From positions 4,343,001 to 4,407,000 of the forward strand of contig NZ_CP039740.1 in assembly GCF_005153485.1 (NCBI RefSeq): DNA of 64,000 nucleotides. The letters run 5' to 3'. This DNA is from Pseudolabrys sp. FHR47 (GTDB lineage: Bacteria > Pseudomonadota > Alphaproteobacteria > Rhizobiales > Xanthobacteraceae). The position numbers and the translations under genes are program-made. Below are positions 44,760 to 54,478 of this stretch, one piece after another; the first letter of the stretch is position 1, and every line of letters starts with the position of its first letter. The notes beneath the pieces are model-generated. The model was not told where the DNA came from and made no database searches. It saw only the letters and a program-made list of their open reading frames with translations.

Positions 44760-45839
44760 TCAGCCCTCATCCGGCAGCAGCGTCGTATCCGCAACAGCGA
44801 GGCCGAGCGTAATCGTACCGCCATCCGCCGGCAGCGACTGGAGGCCGGCGCTATTGGCCGGCACACGCAGTGTCACGATGTCGCCGTCGCCGAGATCGAC
44901 CTCGATGCGCATCGTGTCGCCCTGAAACACGCGGCCGAGAATGCGGCCGCTGAAGCGGTTCATGTCTTCCATCGCCGCGCCATCGACGATCTGGAGCTGC
45001 TCGGGCCGGATCATCATGAGACAACGGCCATCGCGCAACGGCGCGCCGTCGGCCTTGATGACCACGTCGCGATAACGGCAGACGCCGCTCGTCATCGTGG
45101 CGCTCAGGAATGTCGACTCGCCGATGAATTCGGCGACGAAGCGATTGTTCGGTTTCGAATAGATGCGCTGCGGTGTATCGAGCTGCGCCAGCTTGCCCTT
45201 GTCAATCACCGCGATGCGGTCGGACATGGTCAACGCCTCGCGCTGATCGTGCGTCACGTAGATCGTGGTGGTGCCGAGCTTCTCGTGCAGGCGGCGCAGT
45301 TCGAGCTGCATTAATTCGCGCAGTTGCTTGTCGAGCGCCGACAGCGGCTCGTCCATTAGGATAATGCGCGGCTCGAACACCAGCGCGCGGGCGAGCGCGA
45401 CACGCTGGCGCTGGCCGCCGGAGAGTTCGTGGATGCCGCGGGCGCCGTAGCCGGCGAGTTGCACCATATCGAGCGCAGCCTCGACGCGCTTCGCCGACTC
45501 GGCGGCCCCGACTTTCCGCAGCCGCAACGGAAAAGCGATGTTGGCCGCAACGTTCATGTGCGGAAACAGCGCGTAATTCTGGAACACCATGCCGAGATCG
45601 CGCTTCTGCGGCGCGAGACGGATCACTTCCCGGGTACCGAACAGGATGCTGCCGGAATCGGGGCGGGTGAAGCCCGCGAGCACCATCAGCAGCGTGGTCT
45701 TCCCCGAGCCGGACGGACCGAGCAGGGTCAGAAATTCACCAGCCTGAACGTGCAGATCGACCCGATCGAGCACAGCGACAGCCCCGTAGGATTTGGAGAC
45801 CTGCCGGACGTGAATGTCGAGTGCCGATGCGGATGCCAT
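44760..45839 (-). CDS. Spermidine/putrescine-type ABC ATPase (PotA-like)
   Basis: This 359-residue ATPase has Walker A GPSGSGKTTLLMVLAG, Q-loop VFQNYALFPHMNVAANIAF, signature LSGGQRQRVALARAL, Walker B IILMDEPLSALD, and a C-terminal TOBE domain (about 285-355) typical of the PotA/UgpC group. It serves the binding protein encoded just upstream at 45914-46972. Confidence 0.92.
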   Translation of the reverse strand: MASASALDIHVRQVSKSYGAVAVLDRVDLHVQAGEFLTLLGPSGSGKTTLLMVLAGFTRPDSGSILFGTREVIRLAPQKRDLGMVFQNYALFPHMNVAANIAFPLRLRKVGAAESAKRVEAALDMVQLAGYGARGIHELSGGQRQRVALARALVFEPRIILMDEPLSALDKQLRELMQLELRRLHEKLGTTTIYVTHDQREALTMSDRIAVIDKGKLAQLDTPQRIYSKPNNRFVAEFIGESTFLSATMTSGVCRYRDVVIKADGAPLRDGRCLMMIRPEQLQIVDGAAMEDMNRFSGRILGRVFQGDTMRIEVDLGDGDIVTLRVPANSAGLQSLPADGGTITLGLAVADTTLLPDEG

Positions 45840-45913
45840 GTAGCCGGGGACTGTCGATTGTCATGAAGCGAATGGCCGGGGCGCAGATCATGTCGCGTCC
45901 CGGCCGGTGTGCG

Positions 45914-46972
45914 TTACTCGGTCAGCATGTTCTGGTACGCGGCCGCGGCCTTCTCTTCGTTCTTGATGTACCATTCGAGATTGACCGACAACTGGTTCTT
46001 GACGTTGTCGGGGTGCGACGGCAGCTTCTTGGCATAGGCCGCATCGATCGCGCCAATCTCGTAGGCTTTCTTGTTGGTCGGCCCGTAGGTGATGTACTTG
46101 GTGAATTCAGCCTGGTACTGCGGCTTGGACATCTCGGCGAGGAATTTCATCGCCAGAGCCTTGTTTGGCGCGCCCTTCGGAATGGCGTAGCAATCATAGT
46201 CGAGCAGCGCCTGATTGAAGGTGTAGGCGACCTTGCCGCCGTCCTTGGCGACCACGTCGAAGCGGCCGTTCCACCCGGTGATCATGTCGACTTCGCCGTC
46301 CTTCATCAGCTGCGCATGCTGCGCACCCGACGACCACCACACGCTGATGTGCGGCTTGAGCTCCTTGATCTTCTTGATAGCGCGCTCGATGCCGCCCGGC
46401 GACGACAGCACTTCGTAGACTTTGTCGGCTGGCACGCCATCGGCCATGAGCGCCGGCTCGAGCGCTCCGGCCACGCCCTTGCGGTAAGACCGCTTGCCCG
46501 GGAATTTCTTGACGTCCCAGAAATCGGCCCAGGACTTCGGCGGGTTATTGCCGTAGGTCTTGGTGTTCCAGGCCATCACGGTCGAGAACACGTCGCCACC
46601 GACGCAATAGTCCTGGCTGGTATTCGGCACAAAGGTCGAGCGGTCGATCACGTTATAATCGAGCTTCTCGAGGTAGCCGCCGGCGCCGGCGCGCGCCGCG
46701 CTGCCGGAGCCGCTCGCCACGACGTCCCACGTGATCGCGCCGGCCTTCACCTTGACCACCGCGTCGGAAATGCTGGTGTAGGTCTCTTCCTTGATCTTGA
46801 TGCCGAGCGCCTTGGCAGCCGGCTGAAACAGCGCCTTGCTCTGGGCTTCCTGATAGGCGCCGCCGAAGGACACGACGGTCAGCTCCTGCGCACCGACGGT
46901 CGTGCTAGCGAGGCCGACGGCGCCAATGATGGCAAGTGATGCGAAGGCTAATTTGGATCGATTGCGCGTCAT
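45914..46972 (-). CDS. Polyamine-type ABC transporter substrate-binding protein (PotD-like)
   Basis: This periplasmic protein of 352 residues has a signal peptide at 1 to about 28 (LAFASLAIIGAVGLASTTVG, then AQ). It continues LTVVSFGGAYQEAQSKALFQ and contains YKGVAGALEPALMADGVP and NQALLDYDCYAIPKGAPNKA, as in extracellular solute-binding proteins of the PotD/F type. GAGGAG precedes the ATG at 46972. The substrate is probably an amine or polyamine, given the PuuB-like oxidase and aldehyde dehydrogenase upstream. The 188-base gap up to 47160 has no gene; it probably carries the promoter. Confidence 0.88.
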   Translation of the reverse strand: MTRNRSKLAFASLAIIGAVGLASTTVGAQELTVVSFGGAYQEAQSKALFQPAAKALGIKIKEETYTSISDAVVKVKAGAITWDVVASGSGSAARAGAGGYLEKLDYNVIDRSTFVPNTSQDYCVGGDVFSTVMAWNTKTYGNNPPKSWADFWDVKKFPGKRSYRKGVAGALEPALMADGVPADKVYEVLSSPGGIERAIKKIKELKPHISVWWSSGAQHAQLMKDGEVDMITGWNGRFDVVAKDGGKVAYTFNQALLDYDCYAIPKGAPNKALAMKFLAEMSKPQYQAEFTKYITYGPTNKKAYEIGAIDAAYAKKLPSHPDNVKNQLSVNLEWYIKNEEKAAAAYQNMLTE

Positions 46973-47160
46973 TCTGAGCTCCTCACCCTGGTCATGAATG
47001 TCAGCCTGGGTTGTCAGGGGCGACCGTTATTTGATTGGTCTTATCGCCGATCCTAAACCCATACCGTATCGGTCCGTATTCCCAGGCGGGACAGAAGAGC
47101 CAGTCTGGAAATAGGAGGGGTCCACTCCCCCGGACGGCCTTATCGGTCATCCGGCATCGC

Positions 47161-48456
47161 TCAGCCGCGCCCATCGCGCCAGCGATAATACAGGATCGAA
47201 GGCGCCAAAAACCAAGGGTTTCCCGTGTAAAACGGCCGCGTCTGGAAGCTCAGGCCGTCGAGCGCAGTGCGCCCCTCGGCCAGGCCCAGCACCTTCTGTC
47301 CGACCCGCATGCCGAAATAGCTCGCCGTCCCGACCCCGGCGCCGCAATATCCCATGGCGTAATACATGCCGTCGCGCTGGCCGACATGCATCAGCTCGTC
47401 GAAGGTGTAGGCGATGAAGCCGCACCACGAATGGCTGATTTTCGTCGACGCGAGTTGCGGAAAGATCGCGACCATGTCGGCGTGCAACTTGGGGCCGCTG
47501 AGCATCGGGTCGGTCTCGTTCAGCGACACGCGGCCACCGAACAGGATGCGCCGGCGATCCGGGGATGCACGATAGTAATAGATGACGCGGCGCGTATCGC
47601 TGACGATGCGGTTCTGCGGGATCAATTCATCGACCAGCGATCGATCGAGCAACTCGGTGGCGATCATGTAGCTGCCGATGGGGATGACGCGCCGCTTCAG
47701 CCATGGCGTCAGATCGCTAGTATAGCCATTGGTGGCAATGACCACGTCACGCGTGTCGATCGTCCCGCGCACCGTCTTGACGATGAACCGGTCGCCGCTG
47801 CGCTCGATCGACAGCGCCGGGCAATGGGCCACGACCTTAACACCGGCGGCGATGGCGAGGTCGAGCAGGCCCTGATGATAGCGCGCCGGATCGACCGAGG
47901 CGTGCTGCTCATAGACGGCGCCGCCGAAATAACCGTCAGAGCCGATCTCACGGCGCTGTTCGGTGCGCGGCACCATATGGGCGCCCACTTCGAGGCCCTT
48001 GGGCTGGTTCTTCACCCGCTCGGCCAGCGCTTCATATTGCGCGGCATTGTGCGCGGCGTGGAAACGCCCGACGACATGGAAATCGCAGTCGAGGCCATTC
48101 TCGCGGATGAAGTCAGCCATGAAGCGCAGTGAGTTCTGACCGTCCTTGAGGATGTCGAAGGCGCGCTGCGCGCCATGGCGGCGCGCCAACATGTCATAGG
48201 ACGGCTTGATGCTGGTCGAGACCTGTCCGCCATTGCGGGTGCTGCAACCGAAGCCGGCCGCCTCGGCATCGAGCACGACGGTGTGGCGGCCGCCGCGCGC
48301 CGTCTGAATGGCGGCATGCAGACCGGTATAGCCGGAGCCGATGACGACGACATCGGCGTGCGATGGCGGCGCCTTGGCCTCGAGCGCCGGCCGCGGCACG
48401 TGATCCCACCAGTACGGCGCCGGTTTGAAGTCGTTGGTGAAGAGTGCTGCGTTCAC
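47161..48456 (-). CDS. FAD-dependent amine oxidoreductase (PuuB/OrdL-like)
   Basis: This 431-residue DAO-family enzyme has the FAD fold VVVIGSGYTGLHAAIQTARG near residue 34 and CSTRNGGQVSTSIKPSYD. NDFKPAPYWWDHVPRP at the start is typical of gamma-glutamylputrescine oxidase-like proteins. It would oxidise an amine or gamma-glutamylamine to an aldehyde, NH3 and H2O2. I chose GTG 48456, since the homologous region begins here and the next in-frame start (48600) lies 124 bases inside the upstream aldehyde dehydrogenase gene. It ends 188 bases before potD. Confidence 0.85.
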   Translation of the reverse strand: MNAALFTNDFKPAPYWWDHVPRPALEAKAPPSHADVVVIGSGYTGLHAAIQTARGGRHTVVLDAEAAGFGCSTRNGGQVSTSIKPSYDMLARRHGAQRAFDILKDGQNSLRFMADFIRENGLDCDFHVVGRFHAAHNAAQYEALAERVKNQPKGLEVGAHMVPRTEQRREIGSDGYFGGAVYEQHASVDPARYHQGLLDLAIAAGVKVVAHCPALSIERSGDRFIVKTVRGTIDTRDVVIATNGYTSDLTPWLKRRVIPIGSYMIATELLDRSLVDELIPQNRIVSDTRRVIYYYRASPDRRRILFGGRVSLNETDPMLSGPKLHADMVAIFPQLASTKISHSWCGFIAYTFDELMHVGQRDGMYYAMGYCGAGVGTASYFGMRVGQKVLGLAEGRTALDGLSFQTRPFYTGNPWFLAPSILYYRWRDGRG

Positions 48457-48476
48457 GTGGCCGGCCCCGTTTGTCG

Positions 48477-49964
48477 TCAGATGCGCGCGACGACGCTTTT
48501 CATTTTGCAGTAGCTGCGCAGGCCCGCCATGCCTTTTTCCCGGCCGAAGCCCGATTTCCGGTTGCCGCCGAAAGGCACTTCGATGCCGCCGGCGAACCAT
48601 TCGTTGATGAATACCTGTCCGGCATCGACATCGCGGGCAAAACGCAAGGCTTCGGTGATGTTCTGCGAATAGATGCCGGCAACGAGTGCATAAGACGTCG
48701 CATTCGCTGCGGTGAGTGCCTCGTCCGGCCCATCGACGATCTGCACCACCAGTACCGGACCGAAGATTTCTTCCTGCACCAGCGGGTCCGCCGCGCTCTG
48801 CGCCGAAATGATGGTGGGCTGGTAGAACCAGCCGCCCGCGTCACTTGTCGCGATGGCGCCGCCGGTGAGTACATGGTTGCCCGCCTTCACCGCGCGTCGC
48901 ACGTGAGCGTCGATAATGTCGAGTTGGCGTCGTGAATTGACCGGGCCGAGATCGGGATTGGTCAGGCCATGGCCGATGCGGAATTTCTCCACCCACGCGA
49001 CGAGCCGGCCGAGGAAGACATCGGCGATCGACCGGTCGAGAACGAGGCGCGATCCCGCCGAGCAGATCTGCCCGGCGTTCTCGTAGATCGCCTCGACGAC
49101 ACCGTTGAGGGCGGCGTTCATGTCGCAGTCCGCGAGGACCACCAGCGGCGATTTGCCGCCGAGTTCGAGGACCAGCCGCGTCACGTTGTCGGCGGCCGAG
49201 CGCATGACCGCACTGCCGGTCGCGACCGAGCCGGTGAAGGTGATGTGGTCGATGTCCGGATGGGCGACCAGCGGCGCCCCGGCCTCGGCGCCCGTGCCAG
49301 TGACAACATTGAGGACGCCGGCGGGCAGGCCGGCCTCATGCAGCAGTTCGGCCAGCATCAAGGCGGTGAACGGGGTCTGTTCGGCGGGTTTGGCCACCAC
49401 TGTACATCCGGCCGCCAAAGCCGGCGCGATGCCCCGGGCGGCGGTCGACAACGGGTAGTTCCACGGGATGATCTGGGCGACGACCCCGACCGGCTCCTGG
49501 GAGGTGAAACCTACATACAGTCGCCCAAGCGGCAGCCCCTCGCCATGCAGCTTGTCCGCCGCGCCGGCATAATATTCGAAGGCACGGGCGACGCCGCGCA
49601 GGTCGCCCTCGGCTTCCGAGAGCCTCTTGCCGCTGTCGAGGCTTTCGACCACCGCAAAGCGCGCCGCGCGCTCGCGCAACATCGCGGCGGCCTTGGCGAG
49701 GATACGGCCGCGCTCGGCCGGTCCCATCTGCCGCCATGGGCCGCGCAGCGCCGTCCTGGCGGCGGCGACCGCGGCGTCAACGTCGGCACCATCGCCGGCG
49801 GCAAAGCGGGCGAACGCTCGGCCACGGCCGGGGTCGAAGCTGTCCATCGTGTTGCCGGATGTAGGCCCGATAATCCGACCTCCGATAAAATGCCCCTGCG
49901 GCAGCCCCGTCAGAGTACCGGTCGTCAGGACCTCCGCGACCAAGGCTGAGGACGCCCCGCTCAC
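48477..49964 (-). CDS. Aldehyde dehydrogenase (PuuC-like)
   Basis: This is a 495-residue NAD-dependent aldehyde dehydrogenase. It has [20 protein letters not shown], the glutamate in [18 protein letters not shown], the catalytic cysteine in [17 protein letters not shown], and [17 protein letters not shown]. It lies between the enolase-family gene (four-base overlap at 49961-49964) and the PuuB-like oxidase, and would oxidise the aldehyde made by that oxidase. Confidence 0.92.
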   Translation of the reverse strand: MSGASSALVAEVLTTGTLTGLPQGHFIGGRIIGPTSGNTMDSFDPGRGRAFARFAAGDGADVDAAVAAARTALRGPWRQMGPAERGRILAKAAAMLRERAARFAVVESLDSGKRLSEAEGDLRGVARAFEYYAGAADKLHGEGLPLGRLYVGFTSQEPVGVVAQIIPWNYPLSTAARGIAPALAAGCTVVAKPAEQTPFTALMLAELLHEAGLPAGVLNVVTGTGAEAGAPLVAHPDIDHITFTGSVATGSAVMRSAADNVTRLVLELGGKSPLVVLADCDMNAALNGVVEAIYENAGQICSAGSRLVLDRSIADVFLGRLVAWVEKFRIGHGLTNPDLGPVNSRRQLDIIDAHVRRAVKAGNHVLTGGAIATSDAGGWFYQPTIISAQSAADPLVQEEIFGPVLVVQIVDGPDEALTAANATSYALVAGIYSQNITEALRFARDVDAGQVFINEWFAGGIEVPFGGNRKSGFGREKGMAGLRSYCKMKSVVARI

Positions 49965-51076
49965 GACCGTTCGCTCAAGATGTAGTTGGAGGCCTCAAGC
50001 CAGGCCGGGTTGATGTCGATGCCCCAACCCGGACCGGCAGGTATGTCGACCGCCCCGTCCTTGGCCTGCAGCGGGTTGAGGAGCAGCCCTTCCTCCCATG
50101 GATAGTAGTCCCGGCCCTCAATGGAGAATTCCACGTAAGGCCCGGCATTCGGGATCGCGCCCATGATGTGCAGGGTGAATGTCGTGACCAGCGACTGATT
50201 GGCCGAATGCGGCGTCACGGGCAGCCCCGCGGCCGCGGCCCAACGCGCCACCTTCAGCATCCGCGTGACCCCGCCAAGATAGCAAACGTCCGGCTGGACG
50301 ACATCGACGACCTTGTTGTCGATGATGTAGCGCCACAAAGTCAGGTCGCAGTCCTGTTCGCCACCGGTCACGTCCAGGTCCAGTTCCCGCCTGACCTCCG
50401 CCGTCCAGGCGTGCTCCCAATAGGGGCACGGCTCCTCAAAATGGATGACGCCGTGATCTTCCAGCATGCGGCCGACTTCGATGGCCTTGGCCGGCGTATA
50501 GGCGCTGTTGCCGTCAACCAGGAGCCGCGCCTTGTCGCCGAGGGCATCACGGACCTGCGGCACGATGGCGTCGGTCCGGCCAGGCCATTCGTCGACATCG
50601 TGCCCGCATTCCTTGCCGACGCGAAACTTGAACGCCGTGTAGCCGAATTCCCCTTGCAGCCGCTTGAGACGCTCCGCCTCCGCCTCCGGCGTGATCTCGC
50701 CGCGCTTCATGCTGGACGCATAAACGGGAAACGGCCGCGGCTTGCCGCCGAGAAGTTCGCAAACGCTTTTCTTCTCGACGCGGCCGCGCAGATCCCACAG
50801 CGCGGTGTCGAGCCCGGTTAGTGCGCGGAACAGATACGAGCCCGGAAATTTATGCTCGCGCTCGGGAATGGTCTCGACCAGAGCCTCAATATCGAAGGCG
50901 TCAGCGCCGAGAGACCATGGCGCAATCTGGCGATGAAAGACCGCAGCGGTGATGTCGGCATTATAAGGGGAGAATTGGCCCCAACCTTGCGCACCATCCT
51001 CCGTCGTCACACGAACGAAGCCGATATGCTGGGTAGAAAAGGTCTCGAGCTTCGTGATCTTCATTGGCTTCGCCAT
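49961..51076 (-). CDS. Mandelate racemase/enolase-superfamily enzyme
   Basis: This 371-residue protein of the mandelate racemase/muconate lactonising enzyme group has the typical N-terminal capping domain and barrel. It has [16 protein letters not shown], metal ligands in [24 protein letters not shown] and TGGEQDCDL, and [16 protein letters not shown] near the end, which suggests the H-x-x-N type of base. It catalyses proton abstraction next to a carboxylate, substrate unknown. It overlaps the aldehyde dehydrogenase gene and is divergent from the MocR regulator. Confidence 0.85.
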   Translation of the reverse strand: MAKPMKITKLETFSTQHIGFVRVTTEDGAQGWGQFSPYNADITAAVFHRQIAPWSLGADAFDIEALVETIPEREHKFPGSYLFRALTGLDTALWDLRGRVEKKSVCELLGGKPRPFPVYASSMKRGEITPEAEAERLKRLQGEFGYTAFKFRVGKECGHDVDEWPGRTDAIVPQVRDALGDKARLLVDGNSAYTPAKAIEVGRMLEDHGVIHFEEPCPYWEHAWTAEVRRELDLDVTGGEQDCDLTLWRYIIDNKVVDVVQPDVCYLGGVTRMLKVARWAAAAGLPVTPHSANQSLVTTFTLHIMGAIPNAGPYVEFSIEGRDYYPWEEGLLLNPLQAKDGAVDIPAGPGWGIDINPAWLEASNYILSERS

Positions 51077-51144
51077 TCGATACTGGCGGCGGAAGCGACG
51101 CGATGGGCGTTCTTTATCCGTCGTGCCGGATTTTTAGAGTTGAA

Positions 51145-51167
51145 ATGGTCTGCTCTTAAGGTCCATT
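51145..51167. promoter_or_regulatory. Possible MocR operator upstream of the divergent genes
   Basis: ggtccatt at 51160-51167 (aatggacc on the other strand) and a weaker atggtc at 51145-51150 lie between the enolase-family and MocR starts. The same aatggacc word occurs before the GMC gene, supporting a shared regulator. Confidence 0.45.
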
Positions 51168-51244
51168 CTGACCGAATAAGAAGGCCACTCCGCTTTTTAG
51201 CGGGGCCATTGGCCCAGTTTGGATCGGCACAGCGGGGAAAAACG

Positions 51245-52747
51245 GTGGTTAAGCGGGCGGGAGGCGCGTTACTGCAGTCGATCGCCATCGATCGCGAGGC
51301 CTCGCACGGCCTTAGCGTTCAGATCTGCGCCCATTTGCGCGAGCTCATCATGTCCGGCTCGCTCGAGGGCGGCGGGCGCCTGCCCTCGACGCGGACGCTG
51401 GCAAACGAACTGAACGTCGCCAGGGCTACCATCGTCGAATGCTTCGATCAGCTCGCCGCCGAGGGCCTCATCGAGTCCCGCGTCGGCGCCGGTACCTATG
51501 TCAGCCAGGCGCTGAAGACCGAGCGTCCGCCCGTCGCACCTCAGGGGCCGGTCGTATCGGAAAAGAGCGCGCGGCTGGCCCAATCAATGGCGTCGGCATC
51601 GAGCCGTTTCGTACCCCGTCTGGTGCATGAGCCGCGAGCGTTCACCACGGCTATCCCGGCCTATGATGCCTTCCCGATGGCACAATGGGCGCGTCTCTCC
51701 GGCAAGCACTGGCGCGAGGCGCGCAAGGACGTGCTCGGCTATCCCGACCCGCACGGCCACGACCTGTTGCGCAAAGCCATCGCCGGCCATTTGCGCACCA
51801 ACCGCGGCATCCGGTGCGACTGGCAGCAGATTTTCATCGTCGCCGGCGCGCAGCAGGCGTTTCAGCTCATCGCGTCGACACTGATCGATCCCGGCGACAA
51901 GGTCTGGTTCGAGGACCCCGGCGCCATCGGCGCCCGCAATAGCATTGTCGTCTCCAGCGCCGATCTGGTGCCGGTGCGGGTCGATGACGACGGGCTCGAT
52001 GTCGAAGACGCGCTGCGCAAGGCGCCCGACTTCCGGCTCGCTTTCGTGACGCCGTCGCATCAACAGCCACTCGGCGTGAGCATGGCGCTGGAGCGGCGCG
52101 TCGCCCTGCTCGCCGCCGCCGAACAACGAGGGGCCTGGATCATCGAGGACGATTGGGACGGCGAATTCTGTTTCTCGGGCTTGCCCATGCCGACATTGCA
52201 AAGCATGGATCAGGCTGGCCGCGTCATCTATGTCGGCTCGTTCTCGAAATCGCTGTTCCCGTCACTGCGTCTCGGCTTCATCCTCGCACCACCAGCGTTG
52301 ACCGAGCATTTCCGAACCAGCCTCGAAGCCTTCCTGCCAGGCGTGCCGACAGCGATCCAGGCGATCGTCGCGGACTTCATTGTCGAAGGGCATTTCGCCA
52401 CGCACATCCGCCGCATGCGCAAGGCCTATCACGAGCGCTATCAGACGCTTTACGACGGCGTGCAGAAGCATCTGGGTGACGTTCTGGACATCAGGCCGGC
52501 GACCACGGGCATGCACACGGTCGCCTACCTCGCACCGGGCTTCAACGCCGAGGCTGTCGCCCGGCGCGCGGCGGAACGTGGCGTCACCCTCACGCCGATC
52601 GGACGCTTCTGCATCGCGCCCAACGACCGGCAGGGCTTTGCCCTCGGCTTCAGCGGCTTCTCACCGGCGCAGATCGAGGCCGGAATCGCGACGCTCAAGG
52701 ATGTCTTTGCCGAGCTCTCGCCTGCCGCCTGCGCGAAATCGGCATGA
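51245..52747 (+). CDS. MocR-family regulator (GntR HTH + aminotransferase domain)
   Basis: This 500-residue MocR/PdxR-type transcription factor has an N-terminal GntR winged HTH (about 20-90: GSLEGGGRLPSTRTLANELN, VARATIVECFDQLAAEGLIE). A fold-type I aminotransferase domain (about 120-490) follows, with the PLP lysine in YVGSFSKSLFPSLRLGF (Lys335). I chose GTG 51245; earlier in-frame starts extend into the divergent gene's promoter with unrelated sequence. It probably senses an amine, amino acid or PLP adduct and controls the flanking catabolic genes. Confidence 0.88.
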   Translation: MVKRAGGALLQSIAIDREASHGLSVQICAHLRELIMSGSLEGGGRLPSTRTLANELNVARATIVECFDQLAAEGLIESRVGAGTYVSQALKTERPPVAPQGPVVSEKSARLAQSMASASSRFVPRLVHEPRAFTTAIPAYDAFPMAQWARLSGKHWREARKDVLGYPDPHGHDLLRKAIAGHLRTNRGIRCDWQQIFIVAGAQQAFQLIASTLIDPGDKVWFEDPGAIGARNSIVVSSADLVPVRVDDDGLDVEDALRKAPDFRLAFVTPSHQQPLGVSMALERRVALLAAAEQRGAWIIEDDWDGEFCFSGLPMPTLQSMDQAGRVIYVGSFSKSLFPSLRLGFILAPPALTEHFRTSLEAFLPGVPTAIQAIVADFIVEGHFATHIRRMRKAYHERYQTLYDGVQKHLGDVLDIRPATTGMHTVAYLAPGFNAEAVARRAAERGVTLTPIGRFCIAPNDRQGFALGFSGFSPAQIEAGIATLKDVFAELSPAACAKSA

Positions 52748-52760
52748 CGTCTTCTCCGGT

Positions 52761-52790
52761 ACTGGACCGACGCTAACCCGAGAATGGACC
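52761..52790. promoter_or_regulatory. Direct repeats ACTGGACC / AATGGACC, probable MocR sites
   Basis: actggacc (52761-52768) and aatggacc (52783-52790) are spaced 22 bases apart (two helical turns) between the MocR stop and the GMC gene. MocR-type regulators typically bind such direct repeats. Confidence 0.55.
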
Positions 52791-52845
52791 TCTGCAGCGG
52801 CAGCGGACCTGCCTAAAGTCCGCGCGCACGACGGAGGGATGCTGT

Positions 52846-54456
52846 TTGGATTCGTTTGACATCATCATCATCGGCGCCGGCTCCGCAGGCTGCGTGATCG
52901 CCGGCGAACTGGCGGCCGCCGGCAAAGGAAAAATCCTTGTCCTCGAAGCCGGTCCGAGCGACCGCAGCCCGTGGCTTCATCTGCCGATCGGCTACGGCAA
53001 GATGTTTTATAATCCTGCCGTCAACTGGATGTACGAGACCGAGCCGGTGCCCGGCCTGGCGAACCGGCGCATCTATCAACCGCGCGGCAAGGTCGTCGGC
53101 GGCTCGAGCGCCATCAACGCCATGGTCTACTCGCGTGGCCAGGCCGAGGACTATGACGGCTGGGAAGCGCTGGGCAACCGTGGCTGGGGCTGGTCGGATG
53201 TGCTGCGGCTCTATCGCCGCATCGAGGATCATGATCTCGGCGCATCCGAATGGCATGGCGCCGGCGGCCCCCTGCATGTCACCGACATAGCAAGGACGGC
53301 GCATCCCCTGACGGCGCTGTTCATCAAGGCCGGCACCGAAGCGGGCCTTCCGTTCAATCCCGATCTCAACGGCGCGACGACCGAAGGCATCGGCACCTAT
53401 CAGATCACGACGCGCGGCGGCATCCGCGAATCCGCGGCGCGCGCGTTCCTGCGCCCGGCCCTGCGCACCGGACGAGTGCGCGTCGAAGCCGAGACTTTGG
53501 TAACGCGCATCCTGTTCGACGGCCGCCGCGCCATCGGCGTCGAATGCCGGCAGCACGGCGAAGTGAAACGGTATCACGCCAACGCGGAAATCATATTGTG
53601 CGGCGGCGCGTTCAACTCGCCACAGCTATTGCAGCTATCCGGCATCGGCCCCGGCCACTTGTTGAATGAGCACGGCATCGACGTCATCAGCGACAGTCCC
53701 GCCGTCGGCCAGAACTTCCAGGATCATCTTTGCTATGACCACGTCTACAAATCAACGCGGCCAAGCCTGAACGACGATCTCTTGCCGCTCTCCGGAAAAC
53801 TGCGCGTCGGTTTGTCCTATCTGCTCGGCCGCCGGGGCCCGCTGTCGCTGAGCGTCAACCAGGGTGGCGGCTTTTATCGGTCTGGGCCGAACGTGGCACG
53901 GCCCGACATCCAGCTCTACTTCTCCCCGCTGAGCTATACCAAGGCGCCGCCGCGTGTCCGCGCACTGATGAAGCCCGATCCGTTCTCCGGCTTCTCGACA
54001 AGCGTGTCACCGTGCCGCCCCAAGAGTCGCGGCCATGTTGCCATCCGCTCAGTCGACCCCACGGTCGCGCCGGCGATCGTGCCGAATTACCTGTCGCATC
54101 CGGACGATATCGACACGCTGCTTCATGGCGCGCGGTTTCTCTGCGCGCTGGCACGGACACCCACCTTCGCAAGCCTCGTGAAAGATGAACTGGCGCCCGG
54201 ACCGAATCGGCACTCCGATGCCGATCTCCTCGACGACGTCCGGCAGCGCGCCTATTCGGTGTTCCATCCCAGCGGAACGTGCCGCATGGGCATCGACCCG
54301 GCCGGCTGCGTCGTCGATCCGGCCTTGCGGGTCCACGGCATCACAGGCTTACGGGTCGCCGACGCCTCCATTTTTCCAACCGTGCCGTCGGGCAACACCA
54401 ATGCTCCGGCCATGATGGTGGGTGCGAAAGCGGCCGAGCTGATTTTGAGAGGCTAG
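52846..54456 (+). CDS. GMC-family FAD oxidoreductase (choline/alcohol dehydrogenase-like)
   Basis: This is a 536-residue glucose-methanol-choline oxidoreductase. The FAD fold is FDIIIIGAGSAGCVIAGELA, followed by GKVVGGSSAINAMVYSRGQA (GMC signature 1), GGAFNSPQLLQLSGIG (signature 2) and VFHPSGTCRMG with the active-site histidine. TTG start at 52846, with GGAGGG (52833-52838) seven bases before it; no ATG in frame gives a better fit. It lies just after the MocR gene and its direct repeats. The alcohol substrate is unknown. It is convergent with flgL. Confidence 0.9.
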   Translation: MDSFDIIIIGAGSAGCVIAGELAAAGKGKILVLEAGPSDRSPWLHLPIGYGKMFYNPAVNWMYETEPVPGLANRRIYQPRGKVVGGSSAINAMVYSRGQAEDYDGWEALGNRGWGWSDVLRLYRRIEDHDLGASEWHGAGGPLHVTDIARTAHPLTALFIKAGTEAGLPFNPDLNGATTEGIGTYQITTRGGIRESAARAFLRPALRTGRVRVEAETLVTRILFDGRRAIGVECRQHGEVKRYHANAEIILCGGAFNSPQLLQLSGIGPGHLLNEHGIDVISDSPAVGQNFQDHLCYDHVYKSTRPSLNDDLLPLSGKLRVGLSYLLGRRGPLSLSVNQGGGFYRSGPNVARPDIQLYFSPLSYTKAPPRVRALMKPDPFSGFSTSVSPCRPKSRGHVAIRSVDPTVAPAIVPNYLSHPDDIDTLLHGARFLCALARTPTFASLVKDELAPGPNRHSDADLLDDVRQRAYSVFHPSGTCRMGIDPAGCVVDPALRVHGITGLRVADASIFPTVPSGNTNAPAMMVGAKAAELILRG

Positions 54457-54478
54457 CTGCGCTCCAAAAGCCGCTTTA

